Assembly: GCF_000165425.1 (NCBI RefSeq)
Contig: NW_001799021.1
Span: 156,853 to 220,852 of the forward strand
Length of the DNA stretch: 64,000 bases
Direction of reading: 5' to 3'
Source: Paramecium tetraurelia
Lineage: Eukaryota > Ciliophora > Oligohymenophorea > Peniculida > Parameciidae
Both the position numbers and the translations under genes were made by a program. The notes under the pieces were generated by a model that saw only the letters and a program-made list of their open reading frames with translations, made no database searches and was not told where the DNA came from. Within the stretch, counting starts at the first letter, position 1; each line of letters opens with the position of its first letter. This document shows, piece after piece, positions 31,692 to 43,786 of the stretch.

Positions 31692-32473
31692 ATGTCATAA
31701 ATAGAAGAGACCCTAAAAAAATACCCCAAATACATGCCAACCTTGGTGAGATACGAGGAGCCAATTGAAATAAATGAAGATGAGATGCAACTTGAAATGC
31801 AGGAACAAGTGTTGAATTAAAAAAAAAAATAATAACTGTAACCTTTGGATCAAAAGTGGTCCATTGATGAAATTTTGAATAAGTTCTTCCCTCCCAGACG
31901 ATTTGAACATGAAGGACACTTCTTCAAATAGGTGGTCAGTGTCAATGATGTCAAGAGAGATGAATTGAATCAATTGGAAGCAGAATTAGATTAGAGATTG
32001 ATCGAGAGATAGGCTCGGTAGAATTTAATCGCAAATATTATAGTAAGAGTGGCATATGTCCAGTGAGAGAGGATCTACATAGTTAATTATTTGAGGAGAT
32101 CATTAGACAGAGTGCTATCAATTGTCCAGAGAGAGGACTCCTCTTGATGAGAGTGTATGATAATTTGAAGTTAACTTTTGCAGCATACCAAACACTCTAT
32201 GCTGGATCAGTTGTGTTTGGCAATAGGAAGGCAGCAGAATCGGAAATTGGCAAGAGTGAGTAGGATTCCAAAATAGCAGACTATGACAAGAAGAAGATTT
32301 ATTTGGAAAATTAGAAAATCCTATTGGAGAATGAACTCGATGCTATATAGAGAAGTTTTAAGGAGATTCGAGAGTTGGAAGAGAAACGAATGGAATCTGA
32401 GATGCAATTTTTGAAATAACAAACTAAGCATTTAGAGCATTTTCTGAAATAAGTGCAATAGAATTAATAATGA
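31692..32473 (+). CDS. Axonemal dynein light chain p28 / DNALI1 (251 aa)
   Basis: Two exons (31692-32017, 32044-32473) with a 26-nt intron give 252 codons, the usual length for p28. Conserved features are present in order: FPPRRFEHEGHFFKQ, the GICPVREDL motif directly after the splice junction, NCPERGLLLMRVYDN, YQTLYAGSVVFGNRKA, and a long C-terminal coiled coil. p28 is a light chain of monomeric inner-arm dyneins and binds actin. The product is a ciliary axoneme protein. The assignment is secure. Confidence 0.95.
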
Positions 32474-32509
32474 TTTATTTAGAATATTAATATGGATACA
32501 ATTTATATG

Positions 32510-32854
32510 TCATTAATTTATGTAGGTTTAAAGCATTCGTTTTACTTGATGAAAAGAAATCGTCTTGCTAGTTTAATGTAACATTTTAAATTAAGGGGAT
32601 TAGACAATCAATCTTGGTTACGTCTTCCTAGTGGTTCTCGTTATTCTTTCCTAAATAACAGGGTAGGATTCGTAGATCAATTCCACTTGATCTTTCCCAT
32701 GATGAGACAATTCTATTTTCGATAATACAGTCATCTATTCAGTTTGAAATCTCTTCTTCAAATTCGCATTTCTAGTTGTTTTGCTTTATTTGCGAGGGCT
32801 TTCAAAGGGCATGTTCTCCTATTGTAAGCTTCTCAAACGAAATTGTGCGCCCAT
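32510..32854 (-). CDS. Unrecognised basic protein (114 aa)
   Basis: A minus-strand frame of 115 codons, ATG 32854, TGA 32510. It is basic and Thr/Gln/Lys-rich (MGAQFRLRSLQQENMPF; ITRTTRKTQPRL). It fits neatly between the p28 stop (37 bp away, convergent) and the membrane-protein start (42 bp, divergent). The plus strand is also open here but reads as an implausible hydrophobic/basic mixture. No family is recognised. Confidence 0.55.
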
Positions 32855-32896
32855 CTGATAAGTCCTTCTAAATTATGCTTATTAATTCATTTTAAT

Positions 32897-35800
32897 ATGT
32901 TAATATTGATCTTGCTATTTTAGCTGACGTTATCACAGCCATTCGAATAAGAAATTATGGAATTGGAGATAGAGAAACAATACGAGTTTTATGGGTATTG
33001 GTGTTTGATAATTGGATATTAGTAAAGTGCCAGGTACATCAACTTTTGTTCTTTATCCTGTTCATTTCTATAAGTTCCGTGTTTAGAACGTGATACCTAA
33101 TGAGGACGTTTTCGTAGTGTTGAAAGCTCTTCATGATCAAAGCTCCTTCCCCTCCCTTTACATCAGTAAGGAGAATAATTAGTATTGAATCCTTATTTAT
33201 TTAGTCCAACCATCTACGATGAGTTGTGTGGGAATAAGGGAATGGATGTTTGTGTAATCGAAGAAAAGGATTTGATTGCTAATGTGACTTACTATTTAGG
33301 AGTATATTGTTTATAGGATTGTGATTATGAATTAACCATCCATTATGAAGAGGAAAAAGACTTGGAATTGGGAGAAGCAGTCATTGTCAAATTCGATAAT
33401 GAAATAGAAAGCATCCTAAAAATCGGTATGCCTAACTCAATGGATGGAGTCGATAGAATCCTAATCCGAGCTCACTACATCTAAGACAGGAACACTCTAT
33501 TGAATGAGTCCTTCCACTTCTACATCAACGAAGGAAATGAAACTCCATCCCCTATGCAATTTTAGTATGAGGCAGAGGAGATTTGGATGGTAGGAAAAGG
33601 AGCAGTCATCTACAAAAACAGTACCAATCTTATAGGGAATTTGACTGTGTTGTTGTTGGGAGTCCCCCATTCTAGATTGTATTTTATTACAACAGTTTAT
33701 GAACGAATCAGAGAAATAGAGTTATTTGAAAGAACCGATGACTTAGTATTAGATAAGAGGACTAATTACTATAAGTTGATAGTTAGTGATGATTACTTGG
33801 AATTTCTGGAAGAGAACTCGTTGTCTTTTGACATCCATCCCTTTGAAGGTAATCCTGATATATATATATCACCTTGTCATAAAGGGGAGTGTTCTTTGGA
33901 TTACAAACTCTACCCATGGCAATCACAATTAGATCTAGGCTATGAGTCTATCACGATATCTCCCTAAAATAGGATTAATAATGGGAATGAGAGTCTATTC
34001 ATTATTGCTATAAATGGAGTCGATGAATTCTCAAGTTATTCATTCGTAGCCTACTTGAGTAATTACTACAGTAGATTATTGTCCATTTATGCATTTGAAT
34101 CCGGGTTCTTGGTGTAGAATGAATTCGCAGAGTACATCGTTAGGATCCACGATGAACTCAACTAAACATTTACTATAACTGCAAGCTATCCCACAGGACA
34201 TGGTATGATCATATTGAAGAAATGCATAAAGAATAAGACAGAATTGAATTCGGTGGAGAACCAATTTAATTACATTGTGAATGCAGGACCAGATAACTTC
34301 TACAATTGCTCAATCACAAAAGAGCAGATAGACAAACTCTAAGATGTGCAATACTTGAAATAAGGGATTTCAGAGTTGTATTCAGCTGAAAGCATAATAT
34401 AGTTCAATTACAATAAGAGTGAGTGCGAGACTAATGTTACTATGCTCAAGTACGAGAATGAGGAGACTAATTGTCAATACGTGGTTGGAGTGTACAGTAA
34501 TGTTGAACACATGAATTACCAAATATACATCAAGGGATAAGAATAGCACATTGAATTAACAGAGTCATCAACTCATCGCAGTTATCTGTTGGAGTATGAC
34601 ACAGACTTGTATTCATTCACAATCGACGAAGAGGATCTAACTGAAGTAGTGTTCCAAATAACAGCCATCACTGGAGAATATGAAGCTTATGCTTCAAGAA
34701 CCTATGATAAACCCAATTCCACCTTCTATGATAGATATGCTAACATGGAATTGGATGTCTTGTAATATAAGGCAGAACCTGCTATCCAGACTTTGGCTGG
34801 CTAGTATTACATTCGAATAGTGGCCAAGGCTTTACTCAGATACTCCATAACTCCTCTTGTGTATAGGAAATCACATGAGGAGATCAATTACATTCATCTC
34901 ACTGAAAGCATCTCCTACACTCATTTACAGACCAAGATTGATTAGGCAACATATTTTAATTTTGAGTAAAGACAGAATGGTCCACTCTTCATTCATCTCA
35001 ATGGGATCTATGGCTATTTCATCTGCTACATAATTGGCACCAATGGAATCATCGGAGATAAAGTTCCTGATGAAAGTCAATATGATTTTTCATTCAGAAG
35101 CTCATAACACACTCTCATAATCGAAAATCCCAAGCGATATTACTATGTTCAAGTCAGCTCAGTTTCTCTAGGTCTCAACGAATCCTATGAAATTCAATTC
35201 ACCACTTCAAGTTCCCTCATGGAATTGTTCTATGGAGACCCACTCATTACTCAATTGGACAACAAACATTAATCCTTTTATTACTATCTGTCCCCCTACA
35301 CTCTAGAAAAGCTCTTTGTAATCAGAACATATACAACCGAAGTGAACGAATAGAACTATCTCAAAGTGTATGTCAGCACGAAGAATAAATTTCCAAGTAA
35401 AGACAACTGCGATTTCGAATTATTGGATTCATCTACCTACTTGACTTTGAACAATATCACAGAAAACATGATTGTGTACATAGGTGTTGAGAGTATTGGA
35501 TACAATGAATATTCCTTATTAATTCGAGGAGTGTCTGGTATCACTGAATTATTGGATAATACTGTGTAGTAGGTACCCATCCCTTCATTCGAATAATATC
35601 AATAATCTAATTTGTATTTTGTGGTTCCAAAGGATCTCAATAACACCATTCAAATCTAAGCATACACTCTTTTTACTGAGATTGAATTGTTCTGTTCAAT
35701 TAAAGATTATTCCCTTGTTTTTAAAGATCTAAAAAACAACAACCACAGCATATTCCCCACTTCTTCTAGCTACGACATCGAAGAGGAGATCAGTGCCAGT

Positions 35801-38211
35801 GTGTCTAATAAATTGTTGATCATCGAATAGACAGATTTACAGAAATGCAAGAATTATAGACAAGGATGTGTGTTATTGATAAGTGTGAAATTGGATCAAT
35901 AGTCATTATATTCTTACATCTTTGGCAACTCTTACAACAACATCTCGACAGTGGATGGAGAGGACGGCTATTTCAATATAATGATATCTACTGAGTATTC
36001 AATAATTCGCAATGGAGAAATGTTGATTGGTCATTCCGGAGAGAATATCATGTCCTATTATTACTTCTACGTAGACAACCCTGTGTAATTCATTCAAATT
36101 GCAGCCAGACCCATAGATGATTGTGATCCAGATATCTATGTGAACAAACTAGTCGATGATAAGATCTCCTACCCAACTGAAGATTCCAACACATATAAAT
36201 CTATGTCATACAAATCAGACATTCTGATAATCAGAGAGCCTGACAACGTTGGATCCTACATAATCGGAGTTTTAGGATTCAGAAAGGAATGCACTTATGA
36301 GTTGCTGTTAAATTTTGCCGACATTGAATTGTATTACATATCAAATGGTCAATTTGCGGGGCATCACATCAATCAGACAGTTTACTATTTCTATCAGCAT
36401 ATCCGAAAGGAGTCCTTCCGCATAATGGTTCAAGGAATGAATAACGTCGATGTGGCCATCAATACATACTCCCAGTATAATGATAGCGAGGATGGTCTTT
36501 TTGATCTCCTCCCTTATTACGGAACAGATGACATCCAAATACTTCAGAAACACAACGACAACCTCTTTGGTGGTATAATTTAGATAAACCAAACAAATAA
36601 ACACTTTTGCTATTATTGCACTTACATCATAGCCTTGAAACCTTTGAGGAGTGCTGACATTCAACTATTAATAGCTTATAATTCAATACCACTGGATGTT
36701 GAGTATGGAAGGATCTACTATGATCAATGTGTTGATACTTGTAAGTATTACGTTGAACCTGGCGATCTGAACATCTTTGTGTATTCATAAAGTATTGAGT
36801 TGAACTTTTATGACGAGGACACCTATTTGTACAGCATGAATCTTAGTTATTCTCAACACATTATTCCAATTAATTCATCACATATAGTCAGTATTGTCAA
36901 TCCTCATGCAAATCAAGTGGCTTCGTATTGGTTGAGTCTATAGAGCGAATAGAACTTTGTCGATTTGCACCTAGGTAAATCATACAAGGGCAACAACACA
37001 GCTGAATAGAATGTTACGCAATTCACATTCACACCAATCACAGTAGAATAATGGTACACTGTGATTGTGAATTCGCAATCCATTGTCAGAGTGGAACTCT
37101 TTTATATGTCCAAGAATGTGAGTGAATTTATATTGATAAATCCAGTATAAGAATGGAGCATAAGCTAATCGCAAGTGGAATTGAAATACTAATTGCCCAG
37201 TGTGAATTATTTCTATAAGATTACCTTGTCATGTAAGGGGCAATACAGTATCACATTAAATTTGGATGGTTTGAAATACATCGATTCTAATTAGCATTAT
37301 GTTGAACAAATCTAATCCGCATAAATTTACAATATTTTTGGTTCAAAAGGACAAGAATTGCTCATTGAAAAGATCGATTGCCTAGGCCAAACTTAAAGCA
37401 ATATTAGTTCCTATCAATTTAACAACTTGAGTGATATCTATTTCAATGTAACTCCAACCTCCTTTGCAAGCTACACAAAAGAGGGGTTATCCATAAGGAA
37501 GAACATCTACAGTTTGGTACCTCATCTACAATATTCTCACGATGCTTGGTACTTCAATAAGAGTATCACTTATCAAGTGGAAGAGAACAAGGAGAATCAG
37601 ACACTTATTGTTACTGTGGACACGATGAGCAGAAACAAGACAGGACTATTAGAACTCAAGATGCTTATGTAAATATTCAAATTTATATTACGTAGTTACC
37701 AATTGCATTACTCCAATCAAGAGAACTTTATGAATGCCTTTGGTTGCCAAATGGACATTGAATCTCTCAAATATTACACTAGCAATTAACTGTACCATAG
37801 CAAATCCTTATAGACAGTCAAGGAGGAGAACGAGAAGGTAACCTTTCAAGGTAAAAGAATTAAAATACCATTAATTTAGTGCCTCGACCTCAGAGTTAAA
37901 AGGTGCTTTATGGCCTGATTGTGTTCTAAGCCTTCTATTAGGGATATGACTCCCCCTATACCTATTTCTATAACACTAGTTTGATTTACAATGGGACCCA
38001 ATCAGATGTTAAGATCGAGGAGAAGGAGGATGTCATCAACAAGAATGAGGACTATGCGATGATGATTGGAATTGCAGCAGCGACCTTTTTGGTTCTGATG
38101 GTGTTATTTTTGGGCATAAGGAAGGTGATATTGAGGAGGAAATAAGCGAAATTAGGGAAACCAAAGAATGCAACTGTGGATGAGGAATGGGAGTAAGTGA
38201 AAGCAGTATGA
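32897..38211 (+). CDS. Large type I membrane protein of unknown function (1,735 aa)
   Basis: Five exons with introns at 32995-33022, 33182-33204, 37669-37695 and 37851-37879 give 1,736 codons; exon 3 alone is 4,464 nt and open. There is an N-terminal signal peptide (MLILILLFQLTLS) and a C-terminal transmembrane segment (MMIGIAAATFLVLMVLFLGI) followed by a basic stop-transfer and a short acidic tail. The large outer part is beta-rich and Tyr/Ile/Asn-rich, with recurring stretches like YVVGVYSN and YIIGVLGF that recall pre-peptidase C-terminal (PPC-like) beta-sandwiches, though I cannot prove this. Cysteines are few. It is probably on the cell surface or in the endomembrane system. The third intron is a multiple of three without an in-frame stop. 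Confidence 0.85.
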
Positions 38212-38320
38212 TTTAATTAGTTGTTTTGTTAAATAAATTTAAATGGTTGATTGTTCTAAGTAGAGAAGCTATATCTTTGAGGTTCTAGTTATTAATTATT
38301 ATTTTCCAAAAATAATCCAT

Positions 38321-40465
38321 ATGCAAGTATTGGAATTTCACATTTATGAAACGTAATGGATGTTACGTAAAGGAAAGTATAAATGCTTTGTAAACATCTC
38401 TGAGAAACACCTCACTCATCATTATTAACAGAGTGAACTGCCTGGAGTCCAACTGCAAATGTAATTGATACGTCGATTGCTGTATTGTCGATTGAAAATT
38501 ATGCGTAAACATTTTCTCAAGTTCAATTCGAAACAGGGACGGATCCTCACTTAACTGGATCAATGCATGCAACTATGCCATACCATGCAGAATTACATAG
38601 CCAAATGCCAAGATGTCCTTACTGAGCATCAAAATCCTTCCAACCGCAAGAGTAAGTACAAGTTGTTGGGAGATATGCAATCCCCCAGAGGCAACTCGAA
38701 ACTCAAACAATTCCTAATTGAATTTGAACACGAACCATGGGACAAGAAGTCTCTCCTCTGGTTGAGATATCATGAACAGGAACTCTTCACTTCCATCCAA
38801 TAGATCTTAATGTTCAACTATTTGTACTTCAAAATGACCAATCTCAAAGAAGCCAGCCGCTTCTTACACAAACTGATCCAACTGAAATTTGTGAAAACTC
38901 AAAAATCAGTTACCCTTTATCAAGAAGCCCTCACTCTCCTTCACTCCGCTTACTTTGAGAACTCTTACGTTTTTCAAAATCAATTCTTTGATCCCATCTC
39001 CGAGATGCTCATAGATGCTTTGCGTGAGTACTACAGACCCAATTCCAATCAGAAGAAATGCAAGCGACAAATGAAACTCTATGCTCAGTTGTTGATTATT
39101 AATTTGGATTTGCAAAGTAAGTCACTAGAATACAAGGACAAATACGACGAATCCGCATTGATGATCTCCATGGCCAATTATTTGAGTCAGCACATCTTGA
39201 CCTTTGTAGGCAAACAAGACGAATTAATCAATTACATCAAATACGAATACGAATACAAACATGAAAAATATGAGCAGATCATCCTTGAACAATAGGATCT
39301 TAATCAATTTGTTTCATTCTTATATGGATTCGAAAAAAAACACCATTTTGAATAAAAACCGCAGTTCCCCCATCAAAGCAAATATGACATCAACAATAAA
39401 AGTGTGTACATCCTCCATCACCCAAGAGCCAAAAGTGATTTCAAACCCATGAAGGATCTTTCCAAAGAACCCACCAGAGATGGAAGTTTGTTTATGCCCA
39501 ACACACCATCGTGTAGTAAGGACAATACGCAGAGACAAATCACCAAACCTCATAAGCAGAAAAGGAAGAAATTTTAAGAGAATCAGAGCTATTTAAGCAA
39601 ACTGATATATCTAAGAAGTCTATCCGATTATAAATTAAGTTAAATGAATGTGGAGACAGATCTTCAGAAACATCTGAGAGGCTTAGAAGAAACGCTGCAT
39701 AAGCTCGAACATCCCAATCAAATTAAATCGATCGATTAGGTTTTTAATCAAAAAATTGAATCTATTACTTTTGAAAAATGCCTAACTCTCGATCAAGTCA
39801 AGGAAACTGCCAAGAAGATCATAGCTGCCGAATGGGAAGTTCATAAAGAGATGCCTGTTACCAAGAGTCTGATGAAATCGATTTCGGTCTCGGACATCTA
39901 ATTGGAGAGGCTGTAATAACAATACAGCAAGTTACAAGAATACATCGAACTCCAGAAGATTGATTATCATAATACACAGAAGGATCAGGCTCAATTGATC
40001 ATGAAGGAGAATCAGGATTTGAAGAAGCTATAACTAAATCAACAGAAGTATTAGATGAAATTGAGACATCAGAAGGTCCAACAATAATTGTCGATACCTA
40101 AGAAGCTATTGAATCTGTAGACTGATGAAGCAGGCCTGTCTCCAAAGTTCATCAAACGCAATACCTTAATGTTGAATACCTACAATGCCACCATCTTTGA
40201 TAGAATGGACCCTGTCTTGAGGCAGAACAAAGAGTATTAGGCTGCGCAAAAACACTTAATGGATATGATGGTGTCGAATCTCGAATAAAGGGATGAATTA
40301 AATTCTAAGAAGTTGAATTCCTTTATTAGTGTCAATAGTTTACCCAAATCGACTACTAGACTCCCTTCACCAAAAACTCTGGATGTCTCCTCTTAGCGAT
40401 CTGATCACAAAAAGTCCTTCGCCTTTTCAAATAACTCGACAAGACTTGAGATAACCAAATTTTGA
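38321..40465 (+). CDS. Helical/coiled-coil protein (714 aa), unrecognised
   Basis: One open frame of 715 codons with TAA/TAG as Gln and no intron needed. The first 330 residues are helical and mixed-charge. A basic low-complexity linker follows, and the C-terminal part is coiled coil (QLERLQQQYSKLQEYIEL) with a Ser-rich tail. An in-frame ATG further upstream (38243) would add 26 residues; I prefer 38321 because the extra part looks like leader sequence. The length and the composition change near residue 445 leave open a fusion of two genes, but no TGA or intron separates them. Convergent with the UBC9-like gene (47 bp). Confidence 0.7.
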
Positions 40466-40512
40466 TTATAAATGATTATGAAATATCATATATAATTTAT
40501 TATTGTTTTCTT

Positions 40513-41055
40513 TCACAACACTTTATATTATGGTTAACTCAATTTCTTAGCCTAGTCTCTCATCTTCTCATCGTAGCCCTTTCCTCCCTCTTAAATCAAT
40601 ATAGATGCATTGGCTGGATCATGGAATGTGGGACTGATCGTATAATGTGACAATAATACTGATGGATGACTTGATTAATGCCTGAAAAGATTTCTAAGAG
40701 AGTTGTGCCTGAAGTAAATGTTTCCTTGTTTGAAAGATACATGCATAATCTGCCCATCGGATAAACATTAACATGCTAGAACCCATTTCGGAATGTGATG
40801 TTTGGAGCCTCAGCAGGGAATCCAGGAGATCCATTAGTGCCATTCAAATCAACATCAACTACTATGTACGCCCCTATGTTTGCCTTAATCCATATCATTA
40901 CCCTCATGCGGAGTGCCTTTCTCACCTTAATATTAAACAATGTAGGTTAAGGGACCTGTCTTTTTATAAGAGCAGTTTGGAGGAAGTTGATCGGCATTCT
41001 CTTATAAGTTTTCTTCTTCAAACTATAATCTCTTCTGCTGAAACTATGTGGCCAT
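40513..41055 (-). CDS. UBC9-like E2 conjugating enzyme (162 aa)
   Basis: Three minus-strand exons, introns 40874-40901 and 40634-40659, give 163 codons. UBC fold features: GEKGTPHEG (UBC9 has GKKGTPWEGG), FPAEAPNITF, then HVNVYPMGRLCMYL with catalytic Cys95, and DPANAS followed by YDEKMRDQAKKLS at the C-terminus. The VYP.G..C spacing and the QAKK end are UBC9 (SUMO-conjugating) features. The canonical HPN motif reads HVN (H85-V86-N87). UBC9 charges SUMO and transfers it to substrates, mainly in the nucleus. The divergent sequence suggests a paralogue or a fast-evolving form. Confidence 0.85.
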
Positions 41056-41121
41056 TAATCTTTTTTTATTTATATTTTATATTTTTATAAATTTCTATTA
41101 ACTTTAAATACACCCCGACGA

Positions 41122-42256
41122 TCAATTTTAATCGCCATCCTCTCTCATACTAACTCGTTCTCCCCTCTCAAAACCATAAGAATAATCATTTTTTTCTCCT
41201 AAACCCTTTATTACTTCACAATTATAAACCCAAACAATGTAAAACTACTAATCAGATTCTCAACATCAAAAAGGTATTCTATTTTACCTAATATCTTTTA
41301 TTTCTCCTCTCCATTTTCATTCATATGATCTTACACCATTTTCTTATCATCTCTAATAGATAGTTGTGGTAAGGGATTATTTTGATTTAATAAGCTTTAT
41401 TATAAATCAACCCTAAAATGGTGTTTCTAATGGATCTAAGTCAAAACTATTTATTTGTTTATGTTATCATACCCTCTTGTTCAATAGTCTCCCCTAAGAT
41501 TTCTTATAAGTAACATTACAACTCGCATTTGGTTTCTAAATGTCAATGTATACATCCTCTTCAAATAAAGTGGCTATGGGTATATAAGGGTTAATCCATA
41601 TTAATATATTATTTCAGCAACTTTACCCAAATTGCGTAATCACCTTCTGAATCAAAAGTATCCCGAATTCCACGACAAGTGTTTTAATATAAAGTAGTAA
41701 AATCCACATTTAAAATAATTCCTTCTCTCTTCTTATTTAAGCCAGTTATTTTGATATTTATGTACATAAAAAGTTTTGCTATCATCATTAGATTTGTGCG
41801 CATCTTTGATAAAAGGAGCGTGACATGACATTGATCATAATTAGGAAATGCCAGCATCTATTTGTAATCCATAGAATTCAATTTAAAATCAGTGTAAATA
41901 CTTGCAAATTTAAATGATGTGTGGTGTGATCCACATTCCTCAGATCTTATTTCTTGCCATCATTACCAAAAATATATAATACTTCCTTTTTGGCAGAAGA
42001 CGATTGTATCTCATAAAACCAATCTTTTTATGCCCAGCTTTTCTAGGAAAAGTGTTTCATCACTCCACTTATACTGATTGTCAACGCTTTTGTAAATTCT
42101 TCCATTTTCAGATAACGCGAAGAGAGTATCTGATCAATATTTACCTTCTCTATCAGCATTGCGCATTAGATAGAATTGGATAGAGTAGAATGCAGAATCA
42201 GCCTGGAATAGTGTGATCTTTACAGCACTTACACTAATTATTAAGAATATTAGCAT
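41122..42256 (-). CDS. VPS10/sortilin-like gene, short, structure unresolved (possibly degenerate)
   Basis: Minus strand, ATG 42256 with a signal-peptide-like start (MLIFLIISVSAVKI). VPS10-type pieces follow in order: TLFALSENGRIYKSVDNQYK, KKEVLYIFGNDGKK, EECGSHHTSFKFASIYTDF, NTCRGIRDTFDSEGDYAIW, EDVYIDIQKPNASCNVTY. An acidic tail ends at TGA 41122. They lie in several frames, and I could not join all of them with ordinary 20-34 nt introns. An in-frame TGA at about 42150 is removed only by a 15-nt GT..AG segment. Total length (about 330 codons) is well below full sortilins. Sortilins sort cargo to lysosomes or secretory granules. Family assignment and integrity are both uncertain. Confidence 0.45.
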
Positions 42257-42285
42257 TGTGTTTTATTATATCATATGTGCTTAAA

Positions 42286-42670
42286 TCAAACAGCGAAGAA
42301 GCTTCTTGCCACATACTCTACAGCGTCATTGACAGTTCTGAAACACTCTACATCAATATCTGGAAATTCTATTTCAAACTCTCTTTCAACTTCTACCATT
42401 ACCTAATTTTAAATTCATGTTATGTACCTCTACGTAGGCCATGTCTGACAAACCGATGTCAGTCCATGTAGATTGTAGAGTGATTCCAGAGGGATTCTTT
42501 ACGTCGTCATGTAAGCTAATCACCTTTATCATTCGACGGGCAACATCTTCTGGATTCACATAATAGCCAGATTTTTCATTTCTCAAAATGATTGGTTGTT
42601 CATTCGATGCAAAGTATTTTGGTACTTAAAAGAATTATTTTCTAAACATCTGCACGAGTTGTCTATTCAT
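42286..42670 (-). CDS. Mitochondrial acyl-carrier-protein-like protein (119 aa)
   Basis: Two minus-strand exons with an intron at 42403-42427 (25 nt) give 120 codons. The N-terminus is basic and Phe/Gln-rich like a mitochondrial presequence (MNRQLVQMFRKQFFQVPKYF). Then comes the ACP fold: NPEDVARRMIKVISLHDDV, TDIGLSDMAYVEVMVEVERE, IPDID-like FPDIDVE, and TVNDAVEYVARS. The helix II motif, normally D-S-L, reads S75-D76-M77, so the phosphopantetheine-carrying Ser is replaced by Asp. It may be a structural ACP (complex I or LYR-partner type) that no longer carries acyl chains. Confidence 0.85.
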
Positions 42671-42686
42671 ATCTTAAATAATTAAA

Positions 42687-43466
42687 ATGTCTTAAAATAT
42701 ATTAAAAGACATACTTAAGCTGGTATGAGTAAAATACTACCCTTATAAGTTAGAAGGCCCCTCCTCAGACACTTTCTAAGATCTAGATTCCCAGCTCCTG
42801 TTCATCAAAGAAGCCATACTCCAAAATTTACAGAATCAAGATTATCAGGAACTTGAGAAATAAGTCCAGAAGTACGAGAGAGAAATACGAAAACACATTA
42901 GAGTTTAGCATTTATTATATATTATTAGACAGAGCAATAAATTAAACTATACTGTGAACAGCTCTAACAATAATTAGAATAACTTCAATAAAATAATATA
43001 AACAAAAACATGAATCACGTATAAGTTCAATTCATTTACTTAGCAACTCAAGAAAGAAATTGCTGTCTTACAAGAATAAAACAAATATCTAATTGAAGAG
43101 AATACATTTCTGAAGAAGAAAATATAAGAGACAAATGATTATCAGCATTAAACTATTTCAAGCAAATAGCCTCTGAAGTTAGTTGACTTTATTCGCAAGC
43201 AGAAAGTGCCTAATGACAAGGAACCTTATCTCAGTAATACTATTGACACTTCTTCAATTTATAAAAAAGACCAAAGCAAATAAAACTCAAAGACCATCTC
43301 TCAGCAAGTCACTGAATAGAACTATGATCATTGCAAGTAATTCGTTAATAATTTCAATATTATTTCCAACAAACAAAAAATTACATGCAATGCCAATAGG
43401 TAGAAGAAGAGTGTTAGTGAACATAAGCAAATCAAAAATAAACTAGAGTTATCTTCTATTAATTGA
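42687..43466 (+). CDS. Coiled-coil protein (233 aa)
   Basis: Four exons (42687-42722, 42750-42902, 42929-43018, 43044-43466) with introns of 27, 26 and 25 nt give 234 codons. The N-terminal 135 residues are coiled coil (DYQELEKQVQKYEREIRK). The C-terminal 100 are Lys/Asn/Ser-rich. The start ATG is 16 bp from the divergent start of the ACP-like gene. The first intron is a multiple of three with an in-frame TGA. No family is recognised. Confidence 0.7.
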
Positions 43467-43786
43467 TTTATATACTAAATTTATGTTTTCGTCATTTTTA
43501 AATTATAAAAAATATTTATTAAAAAGTTCATTGTAGGTAATATTAATATTTTTATAAAAAAAGAAATAATTAATTATTTTATTAATGGGAAATTGCTTAC
43601 GTTGATTCACCATAATTTCTATCCAAAATAATGAATAGGTCTTATTGAATCAACAAATTCTAATCTTGAAATATTTTAATGTCTCTATTATAACTTCAGG
43701 TGAATCATATTTTAATTTAAAAACCCAGATTTGATTTTAAAATATTATTATAAATATAAATAAAGAGACAAGATTCCTCCTTAAAT
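43467..43786. other. AT-rich intergenic stretch
   Basis: About 320 bases of AT-rich DNA between two plus-strand genes. I see nothing recognisable in it. Confidence 0.5.

Noticed and set aside
32492-32896. Plus-strand frame just before the large membrane protein
   Set aside because: The composition is implausible, and it would have to end inside the signal-peptide exon. The minus-strand frame 32510-32854 reads better and fits the gaps.
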